The notes: generated by a model from the sequence alone, not told the origin. 64,000 nt of DNA from Duganella rivi (GCF_009857435.1 NZ_WWCK01000002.1:124001-188000), one strand, 5' to 3'; shown: positions 27,258-35,293, counted from the first letter of the stretch. A program made the numbers and translations.

Positions 27258-27983
27258 ATGAGAAACCACACCGTAGCTGCTACCCTGCTTTGCTTGCCAC
27301 TATTGAGCCACGCAGGAATGATCGACAACGCGAAGGCTGAGATTCGCAAAGAACGCATTGATAGCGTGCTGTCTCGGCTGGGCTACTTGGAGAAGGAGGT
27401 CGCAGCATGGCAAGCAAACCCAGACGCAGAGGGTAAGCGCTGCTACGACGAAGCAAGCAAGAACTGGACGCTGTTTAGCGGGATGCCCAAAGCTGCGTTG
27501 GATGCATGTGATGAGATCATACGCAGAGAAATCAAAGGAGCGTGGGAGGCCGCGTCGAAAGCTTCTGCTCAGGAATACGTACAAAAGCGTCTTGCTGTTC
27601 GTAAGGAGCGGGCTGAACTACGCAAAGCGGGCTTGTTGCCATCAGATATGCGCAGACCGTACGCGGTGTACGACACCGAAATGAGTTGCATGTACTCGTA
27701 CGGAGACAACGAAACCACTTCTCACTGCGACAGATCCCGCAAAGTAATCGAAGACTTGATGGAAGACGAAAACCTCATCGTTGACCGTTATGAAGCTCGG
27801 CTATTCCAGAACGAGCAGAAGAGAAAGGCTGAACTTGCCGAAACCGGCGCTGCGATGGTCGAAGGAAACCCGGAATACTGGAACTGCGTACTAAAGCGTC
27901 TCCCACCACGATCAACGGTGTACGATGCTACCGAAAAAGACCAGAAAGCATGTTCAACAGACTCGCGCAGCAAGAAGAGGTGA
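27258..27983 (+). CDS. Secreted hypothetical protein
   Basis: A 241-aa protein with a short Sec signal peptide (MRNHTVAATLLCLPLLSHAG, cleavage near residue 19), then a highly charged, mostly helical mature part. Visible features are paired cysteines in the mature domain (GKRCYDEAS...ALDACDEI; MSCMYSYGD...SHCDRS) and a C-terminal CVLKRLPPRSTVYDATEKDQKAC segment, which suggest disulfides in the periplasm. The family is not recognised. It is divergent from an XRE regulator with a palindrome between them, so it is likely regulated cargo of the element. Confidence 0.75.
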   Translation: MRNHTVAATLLCLPLLSHAGMIDNAKAEIRKERIDSVLSRLGYLEKEVAAWQANPDAEGKRCYDEASKNWTLFSGMPKAALDACDEIIRREIKGAWEAASKASAQEYVQKRLAVRKERAELRKAGLLPSDMRRPYAVYDTEMSCMYSYGDNETTSHCDRSRKVIEDLMEDENLIVDRYEARLFQNEQKRKAELAETGAAMVEGNPEYWNCVLKRLPPRSTVYDATEKDQKACSTDSRSKKR

Positions 27984-28067
27984 AGGTCGTGTGGGGCTGC
28001 GCCATTCACAGGATGGGCGTAGCCATTGATCGTATGCTGGCATTGACTAACCAGCGTAGATCGCCAT

Positions 28068-28090
28068 AACAGGCCCGCTAGCAGCCTGTT
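28068..28090 (+). terminator. Stem-loop downstream of the secreted-protein gene
   Basis: AACAGGC (28068-28074) and GCCTGTT (28084-28090) pair perfectly over 7 bp with a 9-nt loop. No strong T-tract follows, so termination is only possible. Confidence 0.4.
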
Positions 28091-28117
28091 CTAAGCCGCC
28101 ACACAAAACGAAGCTTA

Positions 28118-28279
28118 GGGCGTGATAGGACGCTCTGTACGCGCCTTTTACCTCCGAGCAGTGAATGGCTGCCTACCAGCATCAGTAAGCGCTTACAGAT
28201 ATTTTAAAGCGGGCCTAGTGCGATATTCACCGGGCCGGTGCCGTATTAAGCCAACCTCTCGACCTAGAGAATTTTTTTT
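28118..28279 (+). ncRNA. Structured repeat, copy B (candidate non-coding RNA)
   Basis: Diverged second copy of the sequence at 21869-22126. The first hairpin is GG-A-CGC pairing with GCG-CC, a different sequence from copy A but the same fold. The AGCAG/CTGC hairpin, TATTTTA and TATTAA blocks are shared. It ends with CTCGACCT, a short hairpin and eight T (28272-28279). The region 27984-28360 has no supportable protein gene. The two copies bracket the methyltransferase-to-secreted-protein segment. Confidence 0.4.
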
Positions 28280-28360
28280 GTTTTCACTCCATGCGGCCAT
28301 TCATCGGAGTGGTTTTCTCATGTCTATTCTGCGGTAGTATCAAGCGGCCTGTACAACGAC

Positions 28361-29047
28361 ATGGATAACGTAATGCGCCTCTACTACATGACCAGTCTTG
28401 ACACTGCCGTGGAATACATCTTGCCAGAGCGGCGTCTGCGCCTTGCGCAGTTTGAAAAGCTGAATGACCCGTTCGAGTTGATGAGTGTTAGGCTGGAAGG
28501 CCCGAAAGGACGTGCAGCCTACAGGATACTAAGGCAGCATTGGAGTAAGCGCCTTGGCATAATCTGCACCGGCCAGCACTGGCGAAGCCCGGTTATGTGG
28601 GCGCATTACGCCCGAAGTCACACCGGCGTCTGTCTTGGTTTCGATGTACAGGACGACATGGCTAAGAAAGTCACCTACACACAGGAACGAAAAGCCATAA
28701 AGCTGAATCCCAAGGAGCCATATCATGGCCTCACCTTGGAGACGCTTGAAGAACTGTTGACCACAAAATACTCGCAGTGGGCGTATGAAGAAGAGTGGCG
28801 GCTATTCTCTAACTTGGACAAGCCCGACCCAAACAATGGAGAGTATTACCTTCCGTTTGGTTCAAACCTCGCCTTGAGAGAGATAATCATTGGAGCGCGC
28901 TGCAAGCGTACCGCAGCAGACTTCGATAAAATATTAGGCCCAGTAGATAAAACAATAAGAATAGCTAAAGCTAGACCAGCTTTTGAAACTTTCACGATGG
29001 TTGAGCAACAGCGATTCAAACCTGTATTTATTAAACCAAGGCCATAG
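28361..29047 (+). CDS. DUF2971-family protein
   Basis: A 228-aa cytosolic protein with DUF2971 signatures: YYMTSLDTAVEYILPERRLRLAQFEKLNDPFELM near the N-terminus, and IICTGQHWRSPVMWAHYARSHTGVCLGFD, then YEEEWRLFS in the middle. The family function is not established; members are common in genomic islands and defence neighbourhoods. Two in-frame ATGs (28361, 28373) are possible starts with no clear ribosome site. It is followed after 21 nt by the HEPN-like gene on the same strand, so they form an operon. Relatively AT-rich, consistent with horizontal acquisition. Confidence 0.82.
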   Translation: MDNVMRLYYMTSLDTAVEYILPERRLRLAQFEKLNDPFELMSVRLEGPKGRAAYRILRQHWSKRLGIICTGQHWRSPVMWAHYARSHTGVCLGFDVQDDMAKKVTYTQERKAIKLNPKEPYHGLTLETLEELLTTKYSQWAYEEEWRLFSNLDKPDPNNGEYYLPFGSNLALREIIIGARCKRTAADFDKILGPVDKTIRIAKARPAFETFTMVEQQRFKPVFIKPRP

Positions 29048-29068
29048 TCCATCACTTCGGAGAAGAGA

Positions 29069-30064
29069 ATGAAATGTCTTGCAGATTATGATGTTGAAGT
29101 GGATATATGCTTAGAAAAACCAGAAACCTTTTCCAGTTCACTTGGTTCTGAGAGTCAATTCGAGTTTCACATTAAGAACAAGGCGCAGGAAGGTGATAAG
29201 GAAGGAAGTCTAGTATCCATTAAGATAGTGTTTGAAGTGGATCAGATTGAAGATGCTGCCGATATATCTAGGGCTATCCTCGCGGACATAATAAACTCAC
29301 TGGCTTTTGTAACCAATGGAAGGTTTTCACCTTATCGGTTAACGAAGATTATTGACTGGACTCCTGGGCTTACTTCGCGCACGCTTCTTTTCTTCACAGA
29401 ACCTGCGGCAGATGCCCCTGCTATCGCCGCGATTGGTGACGAGATACTTACCTTTACTCAGGAACTTATCCAGCTGGATTTATCAAATCCGCTAAAGTCT
29501 GCGATGCGCTGGTTTCGATTAGGTGTGGCTGCGGAGGTTTTGGAAGAACAGTTTCAGTATTTTTGGTTTGCATTGGAGATACTAGCTCAGATTGATAAAC
29601 CAAATGACAAAGTCCCTGATCGTTGCGCAAAATGTAGAGGGGCTTTATTCTGTTCAGCTTGCAATGAACATCCGAAGCATAGGGCGTTCAGTACCCAACT
29701 TATAGAAAAGCTAGTCTCGGACATTTCGGGTGATACTCAGGGTGAAACGTATGGAATATTTGTTAGAGTTAGAAACACTCTTATGCACGGAAATCAGTTG
29801 CATGAGATTGAATCTGAGTTGCCGTGTGAAGCTTACGAGGTAGTAGATAAACTTGCAGGGATAGTGTGGAAGGTAATTTGCTTCAATGTTAATAAGAAAT
29901 GGCCGGTTAGCGGTCGCCCATTTCTTTTGCCAAGCACGTATGTGAAACACCTTGTTATGGCTGCGACTAACATGACCATCACGCTGCCTGAGGGGCCGAA
30001 CGGGCTTGATATTCACTCGTGTGACGAACTGGGTATAGAAGCGTCCGTGGTGCGCTTCTCATGA
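29069..30064 (+). CDS. HEPN-like domain protein with zinc knuckle
   Basis: A 331-aa protein, markedly AT-rich compared with the chromosome. The N-terminal 130 residues are beta-rich. A middle helical part contains four cysteines in two CxxC pairs (C186, C189, C195, C198; RCAKCRGALFCSACNEH), probably a zinc knuckle. The helix RVRNTLMHG provides R235-x4-H240, the RX4-6H signature of HEPN RNases and toxins, preceded by a long helix (RAFSTQLIEKLVSDI). The assignment to HEPN is from this motif and topology only. With the DUF2971 gene 21 nt upstream it forms a two-gene unit whose role may be phage defence or toxin-like; this is inference. Confidence 0.65.
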   Translation: MKCLADYDVEVDICLEKPETFSSSLGSESQFEFHIKNKAQEGDKEGSLVSIKIVFEVDQIEDAADISRAILADIINSLAFVTNGRFSPYRLTKIIDWTPGLTSRTLLFFTEPAADAPAIAAIGDEILTFTQELIQLDLSNPLKSAMRWFRLGVAAEVLEEQFQYFWFALEILAQIDKPNDKVPDRCAKCRGALFCSACNEHPKHRAFSTQLIEKLVSDISGDTQGETYGIFVRVRNTLMHGNQLHEIESELPCEAYEVVDKLAGIVWKVICFNVNKKWPVSGRPFLLPSTYVKHLVMAATNMTITLPEGPNGLDIHSCDELGIEASVVRFS

Positions 30065-30120
30065 TGCGCTGCGGCTTGACCGGCGATGGCTAGGACTTAG
30101 CCCAGCCCATCGAAGAGTAG

Positions 30121-31446
30121 TTACTCGGTGTGCGTCTGTACCGTAATCTTGCCGGTCAGATCGTCCAGCAGCGCACCCAGCTTGATCCAAGCATCACGCT
30201 TGTCCTCGTCATAGCCGAAGCGGTTGTAGATACGCTTCATCCGGTTCTGTTCTACGTGGTTCAGGATGCGGTCGGTGAGGTCGGTGTGGATGCCAAGGCT
30301 CTGCATCAGCGTAGTGCCGGTGCGTCGCAGATCGTGAGGCGTCCACTTCTCGTTGCCCAGTACCAGCGCGTTACCTGCCTTGCTGCGCTTTTGAAGTGGT
30401 GCGCCGGTCTTGGAGAACATCACCTGTCGGCCTGTAGTTTGCTTGGTTACTGCTCTCAACTCTACGTGGCTGGTGTTCTCCCGGTTCGGGAAGCACCACT
30501 TGCTGTAGCCCGTAATCTTCTTGAGTGCTTGGAACTGACGCTTGGCGAAGTCGGACAGGAACACGGTATGTTCAGGTGCTATGCCTTTCGTATTGGGTTC
30601 TGGGAGGAACCAGATGCCCTTGTCCAGATCAATGTGTTCCCATTCGGCCATCAGGGTTTCGCCAATGCGGGTGCAGCATGACAGGGCAAGCCAGATAGCG
30701 ACTTCGGTGGTCTTCTCAAGGCGAGCGCCGGGAAGCTTGGTAACGAGTTCTTTGATTTCATGGCGGGACAGCACGCGCTCACGCTCTACCTCCTTGTAGC
30801 CGATCTGCGTAACGTCTTCCGGCTTCAAGTTCTCGGTCGGGTTGTCGATTACCAGCAGCTTCCACGGACGACGACCAGCAGCCCACTTGAACATTTGCTT
30901 GAGGATGTTCAGCATGACCACGGCCTTACGATTGGTGCCGGAAGCAGCGGCAGGGGCAATCAGTGCCTTGATATCACCTTCCACCAGTTCACGTAGTACC
31001 TTCGTGCCGATGACCGGCAGAATGTCCCGGTTGAAGTAGCGTTTCAGTTCGTCGCCGCCGTCCTTGCGTCGGGTAGTCGGGAACCACGCATCGTACAGGT
31101 CTTGCACCGTCGCGTTGTTGGCATTCTGTTGCGCTTGCTGCGCTGCTGCTGCTTGGGCGTCGGCCTCAAGCTTCTTCTGGTAGTCGATGCCTTGCTTGCC
31201 CAGTGCGCGAATCTCTGCGGCCTTGGCGCGTGCATCCATCAGCGATATGTGGGCAGCGTCGGACTTCAAGCCGAACGGCTTGGGAAGGCGGTAATCAATC
31301 TGCTTCTTGTTGACGGAGTAGCGCACGATGAAGTTCTTTTCACCGCTGGCAGCTACGCCGATAAACAGCCCTGCGCTGACGTTATACTTCCGGTAGGTAG
31401 CCTCTGGTTGAAGCTTCTGAATTGCTTGTACGGTTAAGTCTGCCAT
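30121..31446 (-). CDS. P4-type tyrosine integrase
   Basis: Site-specific recombinase of 441 aa that integrates the element into tRNA-Pro. The N-terminal DUF4102-like arm-binding domain covers about 1-90, the core-binding domain about 110-210 and the catalytic domain about 225-420. Catalytic residues visible are R260 (CCTRIGE), H371 and R374 (HDLRRTG), H397 (LNHVEQN) and nucleophile Y407 (RIYNRF). It starts 144 bp from the right attachment core and is transcribed inward. The two right-end TGCCCTA arm sites (31455, 31466) lie immediately upstream of its start codon, so integrase binding there could also repress its own promoter. Confidence 0.95.
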   Translation of the reverse strand: MADLTVQAIQKLQPEATYRKYNVSAGLFIGVAASGEKNFIVRYSVNKKQIDYRLPKPFGLKSDAAHISLMDARAKAAEIRALGKQGIDYQKKLEADAQAAAAQQAQQNANNATVQDLYDAWFPTTRRKDGGDELKRYFNRDILPVIGTKVLRELVEGDIKALIAPAAASGTNRKAVVMLNILKQMFKWAAGRRPWKLLVIDNPTENLKPEDVTQIGYKEVERERVLSRHEIKELVTKLPGARLEKTTEVAIWLALSCCTRIGETLMAEWEHIDLDKGIWFLPEPNTKGIAPEHTVFLSDFAKRQFQALKKITGYSKWCFPNRENTSHVELRAVTKQTTGRQVMFSKTGAPLQKRSKAGNALVLGNEKWTPHDLRRTGTTLMQSLGIHTDLTDRILNHVEQNRMKRIYNRFGYDEDKRDAWIKLGALLDDLTGKITVQTHTE

Positions 31447-31454
31447 GTAGTCCG

Positions 31455-31472
31455 TGCCCTAGCTGTGCCCTA
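31455..31472 (+). repeat. Right-end integrase arm-type sites (two TGCCCTA repeats)
   Basis: TGCCCTA at 31455-31461 and 31466-31472, 11 bp apart, in the same orientation as the four left-end copies. They lie 119 bp from the core and 9 bp before the integrase ATG. Confidence 0.75.
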
Positions 31473-31590
31473 GAAAATGTTGGATTTGGGTACTTTCGTC
31501 TGGATGAGGCTAGACGAAAAAAGCACCTAAGTGACTGATTATACAAGGAGATTGAATTGCTGTGGACGTTGCTGGATGGATGTGGAACTA

Positions 31591-31640
<50 letters not shown>

Positions 31641-31648
31641 TCAAATCA

Positions 31649-31683
31649 AAGACTTACGCAGCTCCCGCGCGTAGGTCTTTTTT
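31649..31683 (+). terminator. Displaced native terminator of tRNA-Pro
   Basis: AAGACTTACG (31649-31658) pairs with CGTAGGTCTT (31670-31679), with one G-T wobble, and is followed by T residues. It stood directly behind the tRNA before integration and is now 17.5 kb away. Confidence 0.75.
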
Positions 31684-31747
31684 GTTTTCCGGTATAAAGT
31701 CACATACCGCGTCCCGCCAAGCCGCCGCCACGACCTCCACCGAAGCA

Positions 31748-32005
31748 ATGACCATGACAACTGCCCTTGAGGCTTGCTTGCTGGATCGCGATATTGAACT
31801 GGCCGGGCAGCGTGATTTCACCGAGAGCGATTTGGCAAAGTGGGCCGCACGGTGTAATGAGATTGAAGCGGCTGAGCCGGCTGCGCATCGCGGCCTGATG
31901 GAGCGCTGCTATCAGCGCGCTTGCACGGCGCTCGGGCAGTTGCCGGAAAGTCCCGCGACGCTGTCGTTCTGGCAGCGGCATTTCCCGCCGGTACTGATCG
32001 CCTGA
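31748..32005 (+). CDS. Small hypothetical protein
   Basis: An 85-aa product from the ATG at 31748 (or 83 aa from 31754). The frame extends back into the attachment site, but that part reads tRNA sequence and is not coding. The protein is helical and acidic (LDRDIELAGQRDFTESDLAKWAARCNEIEAAEPAAHRGLMERCYQRACTAL), with no signal or membrane segment and no family recognised. It lies just outside the element, so it should belong to the host chromosome. It is convergent with the following gene with no gap. Confidence 0.6.
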   Translation: MTMTTALEACLLDRDIELAGQRDFTESDLAKWAARCNEIEAAEPAAHRGLMERCYQRACTALGQLPESPATLSFWQRHFPPVLIA

Positions 32006-32305
32006 TTAGCCGGGCAGGAATATTTTCAGCAGCGCCGGCAGTAGTTGGGCGATGAAAATTGCTGTCACTGACCACTGGATGATGGAAGCCTTGGCTTCGG
32101 CGAGCTGGGCCTTCATCTCAGCCTGGAACTTGCCAAACTCGCCTTCTAACTTGGCAATATCGGCCTTGGTCGCGCAATTGGCCTTGAGATAGGTAAGGTC
32201 GACCTTGTGGGTAAGGTCGTCCGTTTCTAGCTGCTTGATGCGGGCCTCGGTATTCATGCGCCAATGGTAGGCCTCCGTTTTTTCCTCGTCAAATTTCACG
32301 GACAT
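32006..32305 (-). CDS. Small coiled-coil protein with C-terminal membrane anchor
   Basis: A 99-aa protein starting at 32305, preceded by GGGGAG at 6 nt. A long coiled coil (EARIKQLETDDLTHKVDLTYLKANCATKADIAKLEGEFGKFQAEMKAQLAEAK) ends in one membrane helix (VTAIFIAQLLPALLKIFL). This layout resembles DUF1640/CCDC90-like small proteins. The start overlaps the end of the upstream TadE-like gene by 10 nt. The product at 61669-61977 has a similar layout (TKxDIxxLxxEM then a membrane helix). The function is unknown. Confidence 0.7.
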   Translation of the reverse strand: MSVKFDEEKTEAYHWRMNTEARIKQLETDDLTHKVDLTYLKANCATKADIAKLEGEFGKFQAEMKAQLAEAKASIIQWSVTAIFIAQLLPALLKIFLPG

Positions 32306-32871
32306 AACGTGCTCCCCGGTTGGTAGCCGAGCGATTCGGCCTTGGCTATCGTAGTCGCCTGCGGCAGGGCGTGATTGATGGCGGTCAAAGGGAGCAAGGG
32401 CTCGTATTGAACATCGTCGCATGCGTCGCTATCAGGCGAACACAGCCTCGCGCGCACGAAGCGGATGCAGTTGGCGCCGTTGGGATTGGCGATGCAGTTC
32501 AGGTGCGCCCGCACCGGGCAGCTGGGCATGCCCGCCGCCGGAATCGGCGTCATTGCCAGGCTGCCGTCGGCATTGCGCGTCAGCGCCAGATAGTCGATGC
32601 GGAGGTGGGCGTCGCTCACCGGCGTCCCCAGCGGCAGCGGGCCGGCGTTGTCGCGCAGTACCGCTGCCTGGCGGATGCGATCCATCACGGCAGGATTGCT
32701 GAAGTCGCTCATCGCGGCCGCATGGGCGGCGCGGCGGGTGGCGTCTTGCAGTGTGTTCCAGACGTACACCGCGCGCGCCGTTTCCATCACGAAGAACATC
32801 GCCGTAAAGAAAATCACCACGCTGAGCGCGAACTCGGCCAAGGTCGCGCCGCCTTGTTTAATTTCCCGCAT
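32296..32871 (-). CDS. TadE-family pilus-assembly protein
   Basis: A 191-aa pseudopilin-like protein. The N-terminus KQGGATLAEFALSVVIFFTAMFFVMETARAVYVWNTLQDATRRAA is the TadE pattern: a short basic segment, a Glu at position 5 of the hydrophobic helix (EF), then a helix of about 20 residues. The cysteine-rich C-terminal part would lie in the periplasm. TadE-like proteins are minor pilins of Flp-type pili or of Tad-like secretion systems. It overlaps the second TadE-like gene by 14 nt in a three-gene leftward operon; no TadA ATPase, TadB/C or Flp pilin is visible nearby. Confidence 0.82.
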   Translation of the reverse strand: MREIKQGGATLAEFALSVVIFFTAMFFVMETARAVYVWNTLQDATRRAAHAAAMSDFSNPAVMDRIRQAAVLRDNAGPLPLGTPVSDAHLRIDYLALTRNADGSLAMTPIPAAGMPSCPVRAHLNCIANPNGANCIRFVRARLCSPDSDACDDVQYEPLLPLTAINHALPQATTIAKAESLGYQPGSTLCP

Positions 32872-33286
32872 AGCGCGCCTTGCTGGTGATGGTGAGCCGC
32901 TGATCCAGCAACTCCGGCAGGTAGCCGGGGAACAGATTCGGCACTTGCATGATCACGATGATCGAGACTTCGGCCGGCACGGCGCCGTTCTGCATGCACG
33001 GGGCGTTGTCGCAAGACACCACCACCACCGCATTGCTGCTCAGCGCCCCGAGTTCCGCCTGCACGATGGCCTGGGTCAGATTGCTCTCGTGAGTGGCCAG
33101 CGCCGCGCTGCGCAGGTTGACGGCGGCCACGCTGGACAGATAGCGCACGCCATCATTGCTAGCCTTGCGTATCACCTCGTAGTTATACGTCAGCCGCCCG
33201 AGATAGAGCACCGCCGTAAGCAAGGTCAGCACCACCGGCAGGATCAGGGCCAGTTCCAGCGCCACGATGCCGCGTTGCCGCTTCAT
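32858..33286 (-). CDS. Second TadE-family pilus-assembly protein
   Basis: A 142-aa TadE-like protein: MKRQRGIVALELALILPVVLTLLTAVLYLGRLTYNYEVIRKASNDGVRYLSS gives the basic start, the E-L of the processing region and the membrane helix. The remainder is periplasmic with one cysteine pair (SCDNAPC). It overlaps TadG by 4 nt upstream (ATGA) and the next TadE by 14 nt, so all three are co-translated. Although the frame is open much further upstream, the ATG at 33286 is fixed by the overlap with the TadG stop. Confidence 0.8.
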   Translation of the reverse strand: MKRQRGIVALELALILPVVLTLLTAVLYLGRLTYNYEVIRKASNDGVRYLSSVAAVNLRSAALATHESNLTQAIVQAELGALSSNAVVVVSCDNAPCMQNGAVPAEVSIIVIMQVPNLFPGYLPELLDQRLTITSKARYAGN

Positions 33287-34746
33287 CGCTGCAACTCCAC
33301 GGTGCCGGCCAGCGAGGAAGGTTGCGCCACGCCGGCAAACTCGGCGCTGATGCTGGAGCTGGTGGCCGGCACCGTCATGAAGAAGCGGCCGATGCCCAGC
33401 ACCGTGGCGCTGGCGGTGGCGCCGGCCGGCACCGGGCACGCCAGCAAGGCCACGTTCAGCACGCGTCGGCGCGGCTGCCCCGGCTGGTGGGCGACGCTGG
33501 GCGCCAGGAAGTTGGCGGCGTTGTTGGTCAGATAGGGTGTCGCATTCACCACCGCCGGGTAGCCGCTGGCGGCGGGCGGCCCCGGCGTGTACAAGCTGGC
33601 CCATGCGCTGGTGGCAAAGGTGCTGTAGCCGGCGGCCGGTTCCTGCGGCATGGCGCTGTAGGCGGAGTAGGGGACGGCCCTGGCAAATGCCCACAAGGGG
33701 CCGTATTGCGGCGCGGTGTTGCTGGCGTCGCCGGGCAGGGGATCGGCGCGCGTCCATAGCTTGGTGCCGCCATTCGTCCACGTGGCGGCGGTTTGCGTGG
33801 CCGCCACCGGCGACATCCACGTGATGCTGGAATACAGGTAGGACTTGATGTTGCTGTCGGGCGGCGCGGCTTCCGGCGTGCAGTTGTTGCCGCTGTAGTT
33901 GTCGAAGCGCGAGTTCAGATGCGGGTACAGCGCCGCCAGCGGAAAGTTGCGCTGCACGTTGAGCGTGCCACCGCTGACGCTGGGCATGAGCATGCTGCCG
34001 GCGCAGACGAAGGGGCCGACCACGGCCGTGCTGAAATTCGCCGCCGAACCAGGCATGCCCGGCGGCGACAGCGGATCGATCAAAAAGTTTTCCGGCGTGC
34101 TGCCGTTGGGATTTAAGTTCATCAGGTTGTAGGCCACGCCGCGGCGGAAGCCGAATTCCACCAGTTCGTTGTAGGCGGGATTGGCGCTGTTGGCGCGCGA
34201 GGCGGCCGGCGTGGCTGATTGCGCGCAAATCGCCAGCGGCGTCACTGGAATGGTCAGGCGGCCAGCGACGGCACGCGCAGTTGCTGATAGCGTGGCAGCG
34301 GCCCCTGTGGCGGGCATGAAGATGGCGGTCACGCGGTTCACCTCGTCCGCCAGCGCAGCGGTATCGACCTTGGCAAACAGCAGCCCCGCCGGCGTGGACG
34401 GCGCGCTGGCGGCGTCAGTCCACGCATGATCTGGCGTGCCCGGCGCGGCGGCAAAACTGAGCGCGCTGTTAGACCACGGCACGCCGATCTTGTTGTACTG
34501 ATAGCGGAAATTCTGCGCGGCGTTTGCCGCCGCCGCCACTGCGTTGTTGACGCCGGCCGCGGTGCCGTTCAGCTCGCGCGCAGCGGCCAGCGCCGCGCTG
34601 TCCGCCAGCGATTGCAATTCGGCCTTGCGGTTGTAAGCCTGCGCCAAATCCAGCGCCATGCCGGCCATGCCCAGCAAGGCCAGTACCATCAGGCTGAACA
34701 TGATGAAGATGGCGCCACGCTGGCGCGCTGGGCGGGTGGGGCGCAT
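33283..34746 (-). CDS. TadG-like protein
   Basis: A 487-aa protein beginning RQRGAIFIMFSLMVLALLGMAGMALDLAQAYNRKAELQSLADSAALAAARELNGT, the TadG/DUF2134 N-terminus: a membrane helix followed by a D-L-x-x-x-Y motif and an Ala-rich helix. The large Ala/Pro/Ser-rich remainder is extracytoplasmic. It lacks a clear von Willebrand A metal site, so it belongs to the shorter TadG-like class. First gene of the TadG-TadE-TadE operon. The whole set probably contributes to a Tad-type surface structure encoded elsewhere. Confidence 0.82.
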   Translation of the reverse strand: MRPTRPARQRGAIFIMFSLMVLALLGMAGMALDLAQAYNRKAELQSLADSAALAAARELNGTAAGVNNAVAAAANAAQNFRYQYNKIGVPWSNSALSFAAAPGTPDHAWTDAASAPSTPAGLLFAKVDTAALADEVNRVTAIFMPATGAAATLSATARAVAGRLTIPVTPLAICAQSATPAASRANSANPAYNELVEFGFRRGVAYNLMNLNPNGSTPENFLIDPLSPPGMPGSAANFSTAVVGPFVCAGSMLMPSVSGGTLNVQRNFPLAALYPHLNSRFDNYSGNNCTPEAAPPDSNIKSYLYSSITWMSPVAATQTAATWTNGGTKLWTRADPLPGDASNTAPQYGPLWAFARAVPYSAYSAMPQEPAAGYSTFATSAWASLYTPGPPAASGYPAVVNATPYLTNNAANFLAPSVAHQPGQPRRRVLNVALLACPVPAGATASATVLGIGRFFMTVPATSSSISAEFAGVAQPSSLAGTVELQR

Positions 34747-34889
34747 CGGCGTCTCCTGGGTTGGCTCACTGCTCGATTCTATCCGGCAGGAAATATCGCC
34801 CCTTGATGCGGCGCAAGCAGGCTACTGACAGAAACTGTCGCAGCCGCTGCTTAAACTGGCTTTATTGACTATCTTGACCGGAGAACCAC

Positions 34890-35255
34890 ATGAGCCCCGA
34901 TTACGTCCTGTTGTACGTTGACCAGCCTGCCGCCAGCGCGGCCTTTTATGCCGACCTGCTGACCCTGCAGCCGGTGGAGTCGTCGCCCACGTTTGCGCTG
35001 TTCGTGCTGCCGTCCGGCCTCAAGCTGGGCTTGTGGTCGCGCCACACGGCCGAGCCGAAAGTGCTGGCCTACGGCGGCGGCAGCGAACTGGCGTTCGCGG
35101 TGCCCGATCGCAGCGTGGTCAACGACATGTATGCCGACTGGTCGGCGCGCGGGCTGGCCATCGCCCAGCGCCCGACGGCGCTTGATTTCGGCTACACCTT
35201 CGTGGCGCTGGATCGCGACGGCCACCGCCTGCGGGTGCTGGCGCCGGATGCCTGA
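34890..35255 (+). CDS. VOC-superfamily (glyoxalase/bleomycin-resistance-like) protein
   Basis: A 121-aa single-domain vicinal-oxygen-chelate protein with two beta-alpha-beta-beta-beta repeats: YVLLYVDQPAASAAFYADLLTLQPVESSPTFALFVLPSGLKLGLWSR, and the second ELAFAVPDRSVVNDMYADWSARGLAIAQRPTALDFGYTFVALDRDGHRLRVLAP. It probably acts as a small dimeric metalloenzyme or ligand-binding protein; the substrate is unknown. A GGAG ribosome site precedes the ATG, and an intrinsic terminator follows 4 nt after the stop, so it is a single-gene unit. Confidence 0.88.
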   Translation: MSPDYVLLYVDQPAASAAFYADLLTLQPVESSPTFALFVLPSGLKLGLWSRHTAEPKVLAYGGGSELAFAVPDRSVVNDMYADWSARGLAIAQRPTALDFGYTFVALDRDGHRLRVLAPDA

Positions 35256-35259
35256 TCAG

Positions 35260-35281
35260 GGCGGCTGCGGCCGCCATTTTT
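35260..35281 (+). terminator. Intrinsic terminator of the VOC gene
   Basis: GGCGGC (35260-35265) and GCCGCC (35270-35275) form a 6-bp GC stem with a TGCG loop, followed by A and five T. Confidence 0.8.
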
Positions 35282-35293
35282 CGTCCATTTCCG

